Assembly (NCBI GenBank): GCA_001768125.1
Contig: MENB01000011.1
Coordinates: 11,949-17,425 of the forward strand
Direction: 5' to 3'
Origin: Armatimonadetes bacterium RBG_19FT_COMBO_69_19
GTDB lineage: Bacteria; Sysuimicrobiota; Sysuimicrobiia; Sysuimicrobiales; Kaftiobacteriaceae
DNA length: 5,477 bases
Under the pieces are notes generated by a model. That model saw only the letters and a list, made by a program, of their open reading frames with translations. It did no database searches and was not told the DNA's origin. The translations under genes and the position numbers were made by a program. This document shows positions 1-5,477 of this stretch, in pieces. Numbering within the stretch: position 1 is the first letter of the stretch; each line of letters starts with the position of its first letter.

Positions 1-154
1 GCACGACATCAGCGTGGTCGCGCACGAGGTCACCCAGCTGGCCTGCCTCAACCGGTCGCTCGTGTTCCACGGCGATCCCGACGAGGCGATCCGCAGCGGC
101 GCGCTGGAGCAGATGTACCGGTCGGCCAGCCTGGTCGTGACCCACCGCCACTGA
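1..154 (+). CDS. Metal ABC transporter ATP-binding protein (ZnuC/MntA-like), C-terminal fragment
   Basis: The gene is open at the left edge; the reading frame begins at base 2 and ends at TGA 152-154, giving the last 50 residues. The visible part starts HDISVVAHEV and continues to VFHGDPDE. This matches the end of an ABC ATPase: the histidine and aspartate of the H-loop (switch) come first, followed by the usual strand and the short G-x-P-x-E-like segment near the C-terminus. In the family this subunit hydrolyses ATP on the cytoplasmic face and drives metal import through the permease. The next gene, 3 bases downstream, is an ABC-3 family metal permease, which is why I call this a metal-uptake ATPase and not another ABC type. 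Walker A, the signature motif and Walker B lie outside the window. The metal is not determined; zinc or manganese is most likely from the family. Confidence 0.85.
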   Translation, partial: HDISVVAHEVTQLACLNRSLVFHGDPDEAIRSGALEQMYRSASLVVTHRH

Positions 155-157
155 GCG

Positions 158-955
158 ATGCCGGAGATCCTGCAGTACGGCTTCATGCAGCGCGCCCTGC
201 TGGCGGGCCTGATGATCGGGGTGATCGCGCCGTCCATCGGGGTCTTCCTCGTGCTGCGGCGGCTCAGCCTGATCGCCGACACGCTGTCGCACGTCGCCCT
301 CGCGGGCGTGGCCCTGGGGCTGCTTGCGGGCTGGCATCCGGCGCTGGGCGCGCTCGCCGTAGCGGTGGCGGGCGCGGTGGGGATCGAGCGCCTGCGCGTC
401 TCCGGCCGGCTCTTCGGTGAGGCCGCGCTCGCCATCTTTCTCTCAGGCGGCCTGGCCCTCGCGGTCGTCCTGATCGGGTTGAGCGGAGGCTTCCGGGTCG
501 ACCTCTTCGCCTACCTCTTCGGGGCGATCACCGCGGTGCAGACGCGGGACCTCTGGGTCATCCTGGGGCTCGGACTCGGCGTGCTCGGCGCGGTGGCCGC
601 CTTCTACAAGGAGCTGTTCGCGATCAGCTTCGACGAGGAGACGGCGCGCGTCCAGGGCGTGCCCGTGGACGCGCTCAACCTGCTTGTCACGCTGCTCGTC
701 GCCGTGACCGTCGTGGTGGCGATGCGCGTGGTCGGCGTGCTGCTCACCAGCGCCCTCATCGTCGTGCCCGCCGTGACCGCGCTGCGGCTCGCCCGCAGCT
801 TCCGCGCGACGCTGGCCATCGCCATCGCCGCGTCGCTCCTCTCCGTGCTCGCGGGGATGACCGCGGCCTTCTACCTCAACCTCGCCGCGGGCGGCGCCAT
901 CGTGCTGACCTCGATCCTGCTGTTCGCGGCGTCGGCGCCGCTGGCTAAGACTTGA
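158..955 (+). CDS. Metal ABC transporter permease, ABC-3 family (ZnuB/MntB-like)
   Basis: This 265-residue integral membrane protein should form the channel of a zinc, manganese or iron importer. It is almost wholly hydrophobic, with about eight or nine membrane segments by eye (around residues 12-33, 40-58, 62-76, 88-107, 131-149, 172-189, 191-208, 218-238 and 243-260). Family hallmarks are the early GVFLVLRRLSLIADTLSHVALAG stretch (residues 28-50), the cytoplasmic loop FDEETARVQGV (158-168), which probably contacts the ATPase, and VGVLLTSALIVVPA (192-205). Length is normal for the family. The start ATG is 3 bases after the TGA of the ATPase gene and has no clear Shine-Dalgarno sequence, so translation is probably coupled. 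Any Zur- or MntR-type operator would lie upstream, outside the window. The 3' end overlaps the convergent hydrolase gene by 11 bases. The substrate cannot be read from the sequence. Confidence 0.93.
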   Translation: MPEILQYGFMQRALLAGLMIGVIAPSIGVFLVLRRLSLIADTLSHVALAGVALGLLAGWHPALGALAVAVAGAVGIERLRVSGRLFGEAALAIFLSGGLALAVVLIGLSGGFRVDLFAYLFGAITAVQTRDLWVILGLGLGVLGAVAAFYKELFAISFDEETARVQGVPVDALNLLVTLLVAVTVVVAMRVVGVLLTSALIVVPAVTALRLARSFRATLAIAIAASLLSVLAGMTAAFYLNLAAGGAIVLTSILLFAASAPLAKT

Positions 956-1877
956 GGTAGCGCTGGAACCAAGCCGTCGTCCGCTCCCACGCCGCCCGGG
1001 CCGCCGCCGGCGTGAAGCGCTGCCCGGTGTCGTTGAAGAACGCATGGTCCGCGCCCGGGTAGATGATGATCTCGTGCACCACGCCGGCTTTCTGCATCGC
1101 CTCGCGCACCGCCGGGATCCCCGCGTTGATGCGGGTGTCCTGCTCCCCGTAGATGGCCAACACCGCGGCCTTGATCTTGGCTATGTCCTCGATCGGGGGG
1201 TTCGGACCGTAGAAGGGGACCGCCGCGCGCAGGTCCGCGTTCTGCGTCGCCAGGCGCCACGTCATCCCCCCGCCGAAGCAGAACCCCATCACGCCGATGC
1301 GATCGCGCCGGACGATCGGCAGCCCCTGCAGGAAGCGCACGCCGGCGTTGAGCATCTCGACCATCCGCTCCGCGGGGGTCCGGCCCAGGATCGCCGTGAC
1401 CTGGGCGGGATCGCTGAATTTCGCGGTGCCGCCCTCGCCCGAGGCCAGATCGACGGCGAGCGCGGCGTAGCCCAGCTTGGAGAGCCGGCGGCTCACGTCC
1501 TTGAAATGGTCCAGCAGCCCGCGGTTTTCGTGGATGACCACGACCGCGGGGAAGGGCCCGGTGCCCTTCGGCCGCGAGAGGTACGCTACCACGGGTACCC
1601 CGCCCGAGGCGAAGGAGACCATCTCCGCGGAGAGGGCGGGGTCATCGGGCGGGACGGTCACGCTCTGGGTCTGGGCGACGGCGGGAGAGGGGGTCTGGGC
1701 CGCGGCGGCGACCTCATCCGCCGAGGCGCTCACGCCCAGGCTGTCTAGGATCGGCACGGCCAGCGCAGCGCCTCCGGCCATCAGGACCGTGCGGCGCAGG
1801 AACTCACGCCGCGGCAGCCGGCCGGCGCGGAAATCCTCCGCCCACTCCTCGACGATGTATCGTTGCAAGTCGCTCAT
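945..1877 (-). CDS. Dienelactone hydrolase family protein with a Tat export signal
   Basis: This 310-residue alpha/beta hydrolase probably cleaves an ester or lactone; the substrate is unknown. Residues 22-29 read PRREFLRR, followed by a hydrophobic run (about 31-44) and an ASA site (51-53), which together look like a twin-arginine signal peptide with an unusually long n-region. A low-complexity Ala/Gln/Pro/Thr stretch follows (about 55-75), and the catalytic domain runs from about 84 to 308. Predicted active-site residues are nucleophile Cys200 in GFCFGGG, Asp247 in YGEQDTR and His278 in GADHAFF. Glu117 in HENRG corresponds to the glutamate that pairs with the cysteine in classical dienelactone hydrolases. 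I chose the start at 1877 because AAGGAGGA lies 6 bases upstream; a 33-residue in-frame extension to 1976 would bury that site and run into the neighbouring gene's end. It follows the LLM oxidoreductase on the same strand after 88 bases, so co-transcription is possible. Related proteins are often annotated as carboxymethylenebutenolidase, but that activity is not shown here. Confidence 0.9.
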   Translation of the reverse strand: MSDLQRYIVEEWAEDFRAGRLPRREFLRRTVLMAGGAALAVPILDSLGVSASADEVAAAAQTPSPAVAQTQSVTVPPDDPALSAEMVSFASGGVPVVAYLSRPKGTGPFPAVVVIHENRGLLDHFKDVSRRLSKLGYAALAVDLASGEGGTAKFSDPAQVTAILGRTPAERMVEMLNAGVRFLQGLPIVRRDRIGVMGFCFGGGMTWRLATQNADLRAAVPFYGPNPPIEDIAKIKAAVLAIYGEQDTRINAGIPAVREAMQKAGVVHEIIIYPGADHAFFNDTGQRFTPAAARAAWERTTAWFQRYLKS

Positions 1878-1883
1878 TCGCCG

Positions 1884-1891
1884 TCCTCCTT
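1884..1891 (-). promoter_or_regulatory. Strong Shine-Dalgarno sequence of the dienelactone hydrolase gene
   Basis: Read on the minus strand this is AAGGAGGA, a near-perfect match to the 16S rRNA anti-Shine-Dalgarno sequence, 6 bases before the ATG at 1877-1875. It decides the start codon against longer in-frame alternatives and is the best ribosome binding site in the window. Confidence 0.85.
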
Positions 1892-1926
1892 CACCCGGCA
1901 GAGATTGGACCGGGAAGAGTCCTCTT

Positions 1927-1936
1927 TCGTATACGA
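1927..1936. repeat. 10-base perfect palindrome (TCGTATACGA) upstream of the hydrolase gene
   Basis: TCGTATACGA is its own reverse complement, and the symmetry nearly continues to 14 bases with one T/G mismatch. It sits 50-59 bases before the hydrolase start, in the gap after the oxidoreductase gene. The position suits an operator for a dimeric regulator or part of a promoter, but I cannot match it to a known binding site, and a palindrome this short may be chance. Confidence 0.3.
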
Positions 1937-1955
1937 GATTCCTGTCACGGCCCGG

Positions 1956-1971
1956 TAACCTTGTGCTAACC
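1956..1971. repeat. Direct repeat TAACC-N6-TAACC, 11-base period
   Basis: Two TAACC units (1956-1960 and 1967-1971) are spaced by exactly 11 bases, about one helical turn; on the minus strand they read GGTTA-GCACAA-GGTTA. Flanking bases also give an imperfect inverted repeat, CCGGT...ACCGG (1952-1973). The second unit overlaps the stop codon of the oxidoreductase gene. Direct repeats one turn apart are typical of OmpR/PhoB-type response-regulator sites, but nothing here proves that use. Confidence 0.25.
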
Positions 1972-2967
1972 GGCAACGCCGCGGATGAGCGTGCGCCACC
2001 ACGTCCCGTCCGCCGGAGAGAAGGCCCGATAGGGGCCGACCCGGTCGGCCAGGCCCCCGTAGCGCGCCCGGATCGCCGCGCCGGCTTCTTCGAGCGGCGC
2101 CACGACCGCGATCGTCGAGAGCATCTCCCCCGTCACCTCACCCGCCATCTTCGCCCACTCGCCGCGGGCGGCCAGCGTGCTGAGCCGGGCGCCGACATCC
2201 TCCCAGCCATGATGCGCGAGCACGCCGCGGTACGACGGCGTGCTGGCGTAGAAGGCGATCGCCCGTTTCGCCTCGGCCGCGCCGGACCCGTCCGGGCCGT
2301 CCGTGACCACGAAGACGCTCGCATTGACCCGGATGGGAACCGAACCCCGGCCCGATCGCGTTTGTCCCTGGTGGATGGCCGGCAGGACGACGTCGCGCAG
2401 GTACCCGGGCGTGTGCAGGGGGTGCACCTGGAAGCCGTCGGCCGCCTCTCCCGCCACCCGGCACATCACGGGATTGACACCGGCGGTCACGATCGGGATC
2501 GCGTGCTCGTGCCGCGGCGGCGTGAAGAAGGGGGTCATCAGGGAGAGCTGGTACCACCGGCCGCTGTGGCGGAGCGGCTCTCCGGTCCGCCAGGCGTGCC
2601 AGACGGCCCGGATGGCCCCGATCGCGTCGCGCAGCCTGGGCGCGGGGGCATCCCACGGCATCCCGTAGCGGCGGACGATGTGGCCCTTCACCTGCGTGCC
2701 CAATCCAAGGACGAAGCGGCCGGCAGAGAGGGCGGCCAGGTCCCAGGCGAGATGGGCGAGGAGTGTGGGGCTGCGCGTGAACGCGATGGCGACGTTCGTG
2801 CCCACCAGGAGACGCTCCGTGTGCTCGCAGGCGAGCGCGGCGCCGAGGAACGGCTCGTGCGCGGTTTCGGGGAACCACAGGCCGTCGAAGCCGGCCCGCT
2901 CCGCGGCCTCGGCCAGTGCCGGGACGTCCAGGAGCGTGCCGTACTCGATGTGGGCGTCGACCTTCAT
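1966..2967 (-). CDS. LLM-class oxidoreductase, probably F420-dependent (TIGR03617/MSMEG_2256-like)
   Basis: This 333-residue protein belongs to the bacterial luciferase-like (LLM) TIM-barrel superfamily. It starts MKVDAHIEYG and continues with FDGLWFPETAHEPF (27-40), EHTERLLVGTNVAIAFTRSP (48-67) and SAGRFVLGLGTQVKGHI (81-97), a pattern I recognise from the F420-dependent LLM subgroup described from mycobacteria as the MSMEG_2256 family. The VAGEAADGF stretch (171-179) is the usual late conserved region. Members are expected to transfer hydride between reduced F420 (or FMN) and an organic substrate in the cytoplasm; I see no signal peptide or membrane segment. The cofactor is inferred from subgroup resemblance only, and the substrate is unknown. 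The start at 2967 fits the family N-terminus; a weak GAAGGG site lies 11 bases upstream. Reading the frame back to 3261 would add 98 residues without family character and overlap the divergent amidase gene. The hydrolase gene follows on the same strand. Confidence 0.88.
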   Translation of the reverse strand: MKVDAHIEYGTLLDVPALAEAAERAGFDGLWFPETAHEPFLGAALACEHTERLLVGTNVAIAFTRSPTLLAHLAWDLAALSAGRFVLGLGTQVKGHIVRRYGMPWDAPAPRLRDAIGAIRAVWHAWRTGEPLRHSGRWYQLSLMTPFFTPPRHEHAIPIVTAGVNPVMCRVAGEAADGFQVHPLHTPGYLRDVVLPAIHQGQTRSGRGSVPIRVNASVFVVTDGPDGSGAAEAKRAIAFYASTPSYRGVLAHHGWEDVGARLSTLAARGEWAKMAGEVTGEMLSTIAVVAPLEEAGAAIRARYGGLADRVGPYRAFSPADGTWWRTLIRGVAG

Positions 2968-3070
2968 CAAGAGGAAAACCCTTCGTGATGGCTGAATGTC
3001 TTGCCTCCGGGAGAGGACGCACAGGACGATTCTCGACAGGCGGGTGGTGGGCGCACAGCAGAGGTAGAGG
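2968..3070. promoter_or_regulatory. Divergent intergenic region between the LLM oxidoreductase and the amidase
   Basis: These 103 bases separate two genes that start in opposite directions, so promoters for both must lie here or inside the opposing gene. I looked for sigma70-type pairs. On the plus strand TTGCCT (3001-3006) is followed 18 bases later by GACGAT, a poor -10 element; on the minus strand nothing convincing appears. A small inverted CCTC-N5-GAGG (3004-3016) is too weak to interpret. The role is inferred from gene arrangement only. Confidence 0.45.
3061..3065 (+). promoter_or_regulatory. Ribosome binding site of the amidase gene
   Basis: GAGGT ends 5 bases before the ATG at 3071, a good Shine-Dalgarno match and spacing. 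A second GAGG touches the start codon and is too close to act. The site supports the start that also gives a clean signal peptide. Confidence 0.65.
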
Positions 3071-4753
3071 ATGAAGGTCGTTGCCACCGCGATCCTGGCT
3101 GCGCTGGCCGTGTCGGCGCTCGCGGCGCCGGGGCTGGGGCAGGGTACCGGGATCAAGGTCATCGTCAACGGCGTCGAGATCCCTCTCGCTGCGCCTGCCC
3201 TCATCAACAGCGGCCAGGTGATGGCTCCCATTTCCGGGCTCTTCGAGCCGATGGGGGCCATCGCCGCGTATTACGAGGTCGACCGCAGCGTCATCGTCAC
3301 CAACCGCGCCCGCGCGGCGGTGCGGCTCCAGGTGGGCGGGACCGCGATGCACGTCAACGGCCAGAGCCGCGCGCTGCCCGTTGCTCCCCAGGTCGTCAAC
3401 GGCGTGGTCTTCATTCCCGCGCAGGCGGTGTTCGCCGCCCTGGGCGCCTGGACGAAGTATGAGGAGGCCGAGCGTACCCTGTACGTGAGCTCGCAGATCA
3501 CGGCGATCTCCGCCGAGGTCAGGGACGGCTCGCTGCAGGTGAAGGTGGCCGCCACCGGTCCGGTGCAGACCGAGACGCTGGTCCTCACCCAGCCGGACCG
3601 CATGGTCGTCGACTTCCTCCACGCCGCCCTGCGCACCCCGCCGGGCGAGATGCCGGTGAACGGCGCCGGCGTGCAGCGGATCCGCACCGCACAGTTCCAG
3701 GTCAAACCGTACGTCTCACGCATCGTCTTCGACCTGCTGGCGCCCGTTGAAGTCCGCGTGAACAACGATGCGGCGAGTTACCTGGTCACCCTCGAGGTCC
3801 GGCCCCGGACGACCGAGGCGGGTGCGCCGCCGCAGCCGCCGGGTACGCCGCCGCCCGGCACGGTGAAAGGCGGCGGACCCACGAAGGTGATGGGTGTCGC
3901 CTTCCAGCGGGACGGCAACGGCGGCCGCATCACGGTCGACGCCACCGGGCCGATCGAGTACAAGATCCGGGAGTTCGTCTACCCCGACCGGCTGGCCATC
4001 GACATCGAGCAGGCCGTGTTCGTGCCGGTGAAGCAAGAGCTGGACTTCGAGCATCCGTCGATCATCGGGGTGCGCGCCGCGCAGTTCACCGCGCGGCCCC
4101 CGGTGGCGCGCATCGTCGTCACCCTCAAGCGCAAGATGAACTATCTCGTCAGCCAGTCCGGCGGCGCGCTGGTCATCGACGTGAACAACCAGGTCGCCGC
4201 GCGCCGGCACCTCGTGGCCATCGACCCCGGCCACGGGGGCCCTGATCCGGGGGCGATCGGGCCCTCCGGGCTGCGTGAGGCCGACATCGTACTCGACATC
4301 TCCCGGCGCGTCCGCGACCTGCTGGTGCGGGACGGCCTGCGCGTGATGATGATCCGCGAGGCCGACGTCACCGTGGAGCTGGCGGACCGGCCTCGCCTGG
4401 CGCGCGACGCGGGCGCCTCCATCTACGTCAGCATCCATGCCAACGCCAACGGGCGGGCTACGGTGAACGGCTCGGAGACCTACTACCTGACGCCGCAGTC
4501 GCTCGTCCTGGCGCAGATGATCCAGGACGAGCTCGGCATCGTACTGCGCCTACCCAGCCGCGGCATCAAGACCGGGAACTTCCTCGTCCTGCGCGACAGC
4601 GGCATTCCCTCGGTCCTCGTCGAATCGGCGTTCATCTCGAACGCAGACGATGAGGCCCGCCTGCGCGATGGTGCCTTCCGCCAGGCGCTGGCGGCGGCGA
4701 TCCACCGCGGGATCACGCGCTTCCTCGCCATCTACCCGGCCCCGGCGCCCTGA
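3071..4753 (+). CDS. Secreted N-acetylmuramoyl-L-alanine amidase (CuAO-N-like, two AMIN, Amidase_3)
   Basis: This 560-residue cell-wall hydrolase should cut the bond between N-acetylmuramic acid and L-alanine of peptidoglycan outside the membrane. Domains in order: a Sec-type signal peptide (about 1-24); a copper-amine-oxidase-N-like domain (about 28-140), with two matching halves starting IKVIVNG and MHVNGQ, each ending in a xALGA/PMGA-type turn; AMIN 1 (about 145-243); a Pro/Gly linker (252-269); AMIN 2 (about 272-372); and a zinc Amidase_3 domain (about 381-553). The zinc ligands are His388 in DPGHGG, Glu403 in LREADIVLD and His456 in SIHANA; the catalytic glutamate is Glu518 in VLVESAF. 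The CuAO-N name is historical and implies no copper oxidase activity. AMIN domains usually position amidases at the envelope, often by binding peptidoglycan. The ETYYL to RGIKTGNF loop is short, with no room for the blocking helix of AmiA/AmiB/AmiC. rph follows on the same strand after 122 bases. Confidence 0.95.
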   Translation: MKVVATAILAALAVSALAAPGLGQGTGIKVIVNGVEIPLAAPALINSGQVMAPISGLFEPMGAIAAYYEVDRSVIVTNRARAAVRLQVGGTAMHVNGQSRALPVAPQVVNGVVFIPAQAVFAALGAWTKYEEAERTLYVSSQITAISAEVRDGSLQVKVAATGPVQTETLVLTQPDRMVVDFLHAALRTPPGEMPVNGAGVQRIRTAQFQVKPYVSRIVFDLLAPVEVRVNNDAASYLVTLEVRPRTTEAGAPPQPPGTPPPGTVKGGGPTKVMGVAFQRDGNGGRITVDATGPIEYKIREFVYPDRLAIDIEQAVFVPVKQELDFEHPSIIGVRAAQFTARPPVARIVVTLKRKMNYLVSQSGGALVIDVNNQVAARRHLVAIDPGHGGPDPGAIGPSGLREADIVLDISRRVRDLLVRDGLRVMMIREADVTVELADRPRLARDAGASIYVSIHANANGRATVNGSETYYLTPQSLVLAQMIQDELGIVLRLPSRGIKTGNFLVLRDSGIPSVLVESAFISNADDEARLRDGAFRQALAAAIHRGITRFLAIYPAPAP

Positions 4754-4875
4754 GGCCGTGAGCTCACTTCTTCGCCCCGCACTACGCGGTCAAGGAATCG
4801 GTTGCGGCTGCAGCGAAGGAATCCGACGCCGTTTTTCCGGTTGACGAAGGATCCACCTACGAGGTCTAGCATCCC
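4754..4875. other. Amidase-rph intergenic region with short repeats; no clear terminator
   Basis: These 122 bases look less G+C-rich than the flanking genes. They contain a perfect 10-base palindrome GTGAGCTCAC (4758-4767), 4 bases past the amidase stop, and three copies of AAGGA(A)TC (4792-4799, 4816-4823, 4847-4853). A five-T run (4832-4836) follows a possible but weak CGGC/GCCG stem (from about 4805 to 4831); the stem is short and the loop long, so I do not call a terminator. TTGACG (4841-4846) resembles a -35 element, but the bases 16-18 further on (GTCTAG/TCTAGC) make a poor -10 element very close to the rph start. Whether rph has its own promoter is open. Confidence 0.4.
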
Positions 4876-5477
4876 ATGCCCCGGGCCGACGGGCGACAGC
4901 CCGATGAACTGCGTGCGGTCACGATCACGCGCCACTTCCTCAAGTACGCCGAGGGGTCGGTCCTCATTACGCTCGGCGACACGAAGGTCGTCTGCTCGGC
5001 GAGTATCGACGAGCGCGTCCCCCACTGGATGCGCGGCGGCGGGCGGGGCTGGATCAGCGCCGAGTACGGGATGCTGCCCCGCGCGACCAGCGAGCGCACG
5101 CAGCGCGACATCGGGCGCCCGAGCGGCCGGACGCAGGAGATCCAACGTCTGGTCGGGCGGTCGCTGCGCGCAGCGGTCGATCTGGACAAGCTCGGCGAGC
5201 GGACGATCTGGATCGACTGCGACGTGATCCAGGCGGACGGGGGCACGCGCACCGCGGCGATCACCGGCGCTTTCGTGGCGCTGCTCGACGCGCTGCACGT
5301 GCTGCGGAAGACCGGCGCGCTCGGCTGGTGGCCGCTGCGGGAATTCGTCGCGGCGACGAGCGTGGGGATCGTGGACGGGGAGACCGTGCTCGACCTGAAC
5401 TTTCAGGAGGATTCGCGCGCGCGGGTGGACATGAACGTGGTGATGACGGAGACCGGGCGGCTCGTCGAAGTGCAGGG
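4876..5477 (+). CDS. rph: Ribonuclease PH, truncated at the right window edge
   Basis: RNase PH is a phosphate-dependent 3'-to-5' exoribonuclease that trims tRNA precursors in the cytoplasm, working as a hexameric ring. The visible 200 residues align along their length with the family: [11 protein letters not shown] (3-13), [20 protein letters not shown] (24-43), [10 protein letters not shown] (62-71), [20 protein letters not shown] (84-103), [14 protein letters not shown] (114-127) and [17 protein letters not shown] (184-200). The phosphate-binding residues expected from Bacillus RNase PH are present as Arg85, Thr124 and Arg125, and the acidic active-site pair as Asp179 and Asp185. Family length is about 240-260 residues, so 40-60 are missing beyond the window. 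The ATG at 4876 is the first after an in-frame TAG at 4867-4869, which fixes the start; GAGGT lies 10 bases upstream, rather far. In many Firmicutes rph lies near an amidase or gerM and an XTP/dITP diphosphatase gene, so such a gene may follow. Confidence 0.96.
   Translation, partial: MPRADGRQPDELRAVTITRHFLKYAEGSVLITLGDTKVVCSASIDERVPHWMRGGGRGWISAEYGMLPRATSERTQRDIGRPSGRTQEIQRLVGRSLRAAVDLDKLGERTIWIDCDVIQADGGTRTAAITGAFVALLDALHVLRKTGALGWWPLREFVAATSVGIVDGETVLDLNFQEDSRARVDMNVVMTETGRLVEVQ

Noticed and set aside
152..160. Possible frameshift or fusion between ATPase and permease (TGA-GCG-ATG)
   Set aside because: Both proteins have normal ends and beginnings for their families; a 3-base gap is ordinary for coupled ABC transporter operons.
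1477..2988. A 503-codon open frame on the plus strand across the two minus-strand genes
   Set aside because: It lies antisense to two recognisable enzymes, its product is Arg/Pro-rich with no family resemblance, and long shadow frames are expected in GC-rich DNA.
2968..3261. N-terminal extension of the LLM oxidoreductase by 98 residues
   Set aside because: The family begins at MKVDA-type sequence; the extension would overlap the divergent amidase coding region and has no family character.
2138..3622. A 494-codon open frame on the minus strand spanning the oxidoreductase and the 5' part of the amidase
   Set aside because: It is out of frame with the oxidoreductase and antisense to the amidase; its product is low-complexity and rich in Arg, Gly, His and Asp, typical of a shadow frame.
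3825..3858. GCC/CCG-rich run as a possible DNA repeat element
   Set aside because: It encodes the Pro/Gly linker between the two AMIN domains, and its low complexity is explained by Pro and Gly codons in GC-rich DNA.
4804..4836. Rho-independent terminator before rph
   Set aside because: The T-run is only five bases, and the preceding CGGC/GCCG stem is about four base pairs with a long loop, too weak to be convincing.
4841..4878. Leaderless rph promoter (TTGACG plus a TAGCAT -10-like element)
   Set aside because: The spacer would be 20 bases and the -10-like element ends 3 bases before the ATG, so the transcription start would fall inside the coding region.

Overview
The window is GC-rich bacterial DNA, roughly two-thirds G+C by eye. 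It holds six protein-coding genes, two of them cut by the window edges. I see no rRNA, tRNA, CRISPR array, insertion sequence or phage gene. The lineage cannot be fixed from this sequence alone. A copper-amine-oxidase-N-like plus AMIN plus Amidase_3 cell-wall hydrolase lying just upstream of RNase PH recalls Firmicutes and related deep-branching, high-GC, often thermophilic lineages. A probable coenzyme-F420-dependent oxidoreductase fits actinobacteria, Chloroflexi-like and several uncultured phyla. A high-GC member of such a lineage is the best guess, held with low confidence.

Layout. Bases 1-955 (+ strand) carry the end of a metal ABC transporter operon: the C-terminus of the ATP-binding subunit, then the complete ABC-3 family permease 3 bases later. 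Bases 945-2967 (- strand) carry two genes facing the transporter: a luciferase-like, probably F420-dependent oxidoreductase, followed 88 bases downstream by a dienelactone-hydrolase-family protein with a twin-arginine export signal. The hydrolase and permease genes converge and overlap by 11 bases. Bases 2968-3070 are a short divergent promoter region. Bases 3071-5477 (+ strand) carry a secreted N-acetylmuramoyl-L-alanine amidase and, after a 122-base gap, the start of rph (RNase PH), which runs off the right edge.

How the genes fit together. The transporter pair would import zinc, manganese or a similar divalent metal with a solute-binding protein encoded outside the window. The oxidoreductase and hydrolase may be co-transcribed, but one is predicted cytoplasmic and the other exported, so a simple two-step pathway is not obvious. 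The amidase trims peptidoglycan outside the membrane, and RNase PH matures tRNA 3' ends. Their adjacency is probably inherited gene order rather than shared function.

I found no strong evidence for an undescribed system. The points most worth a second look are the exported hydrolase next to the F420-type enzyme, the amidase domain layout with its short catalytic loop, and small repeats in two intergenic gaps.
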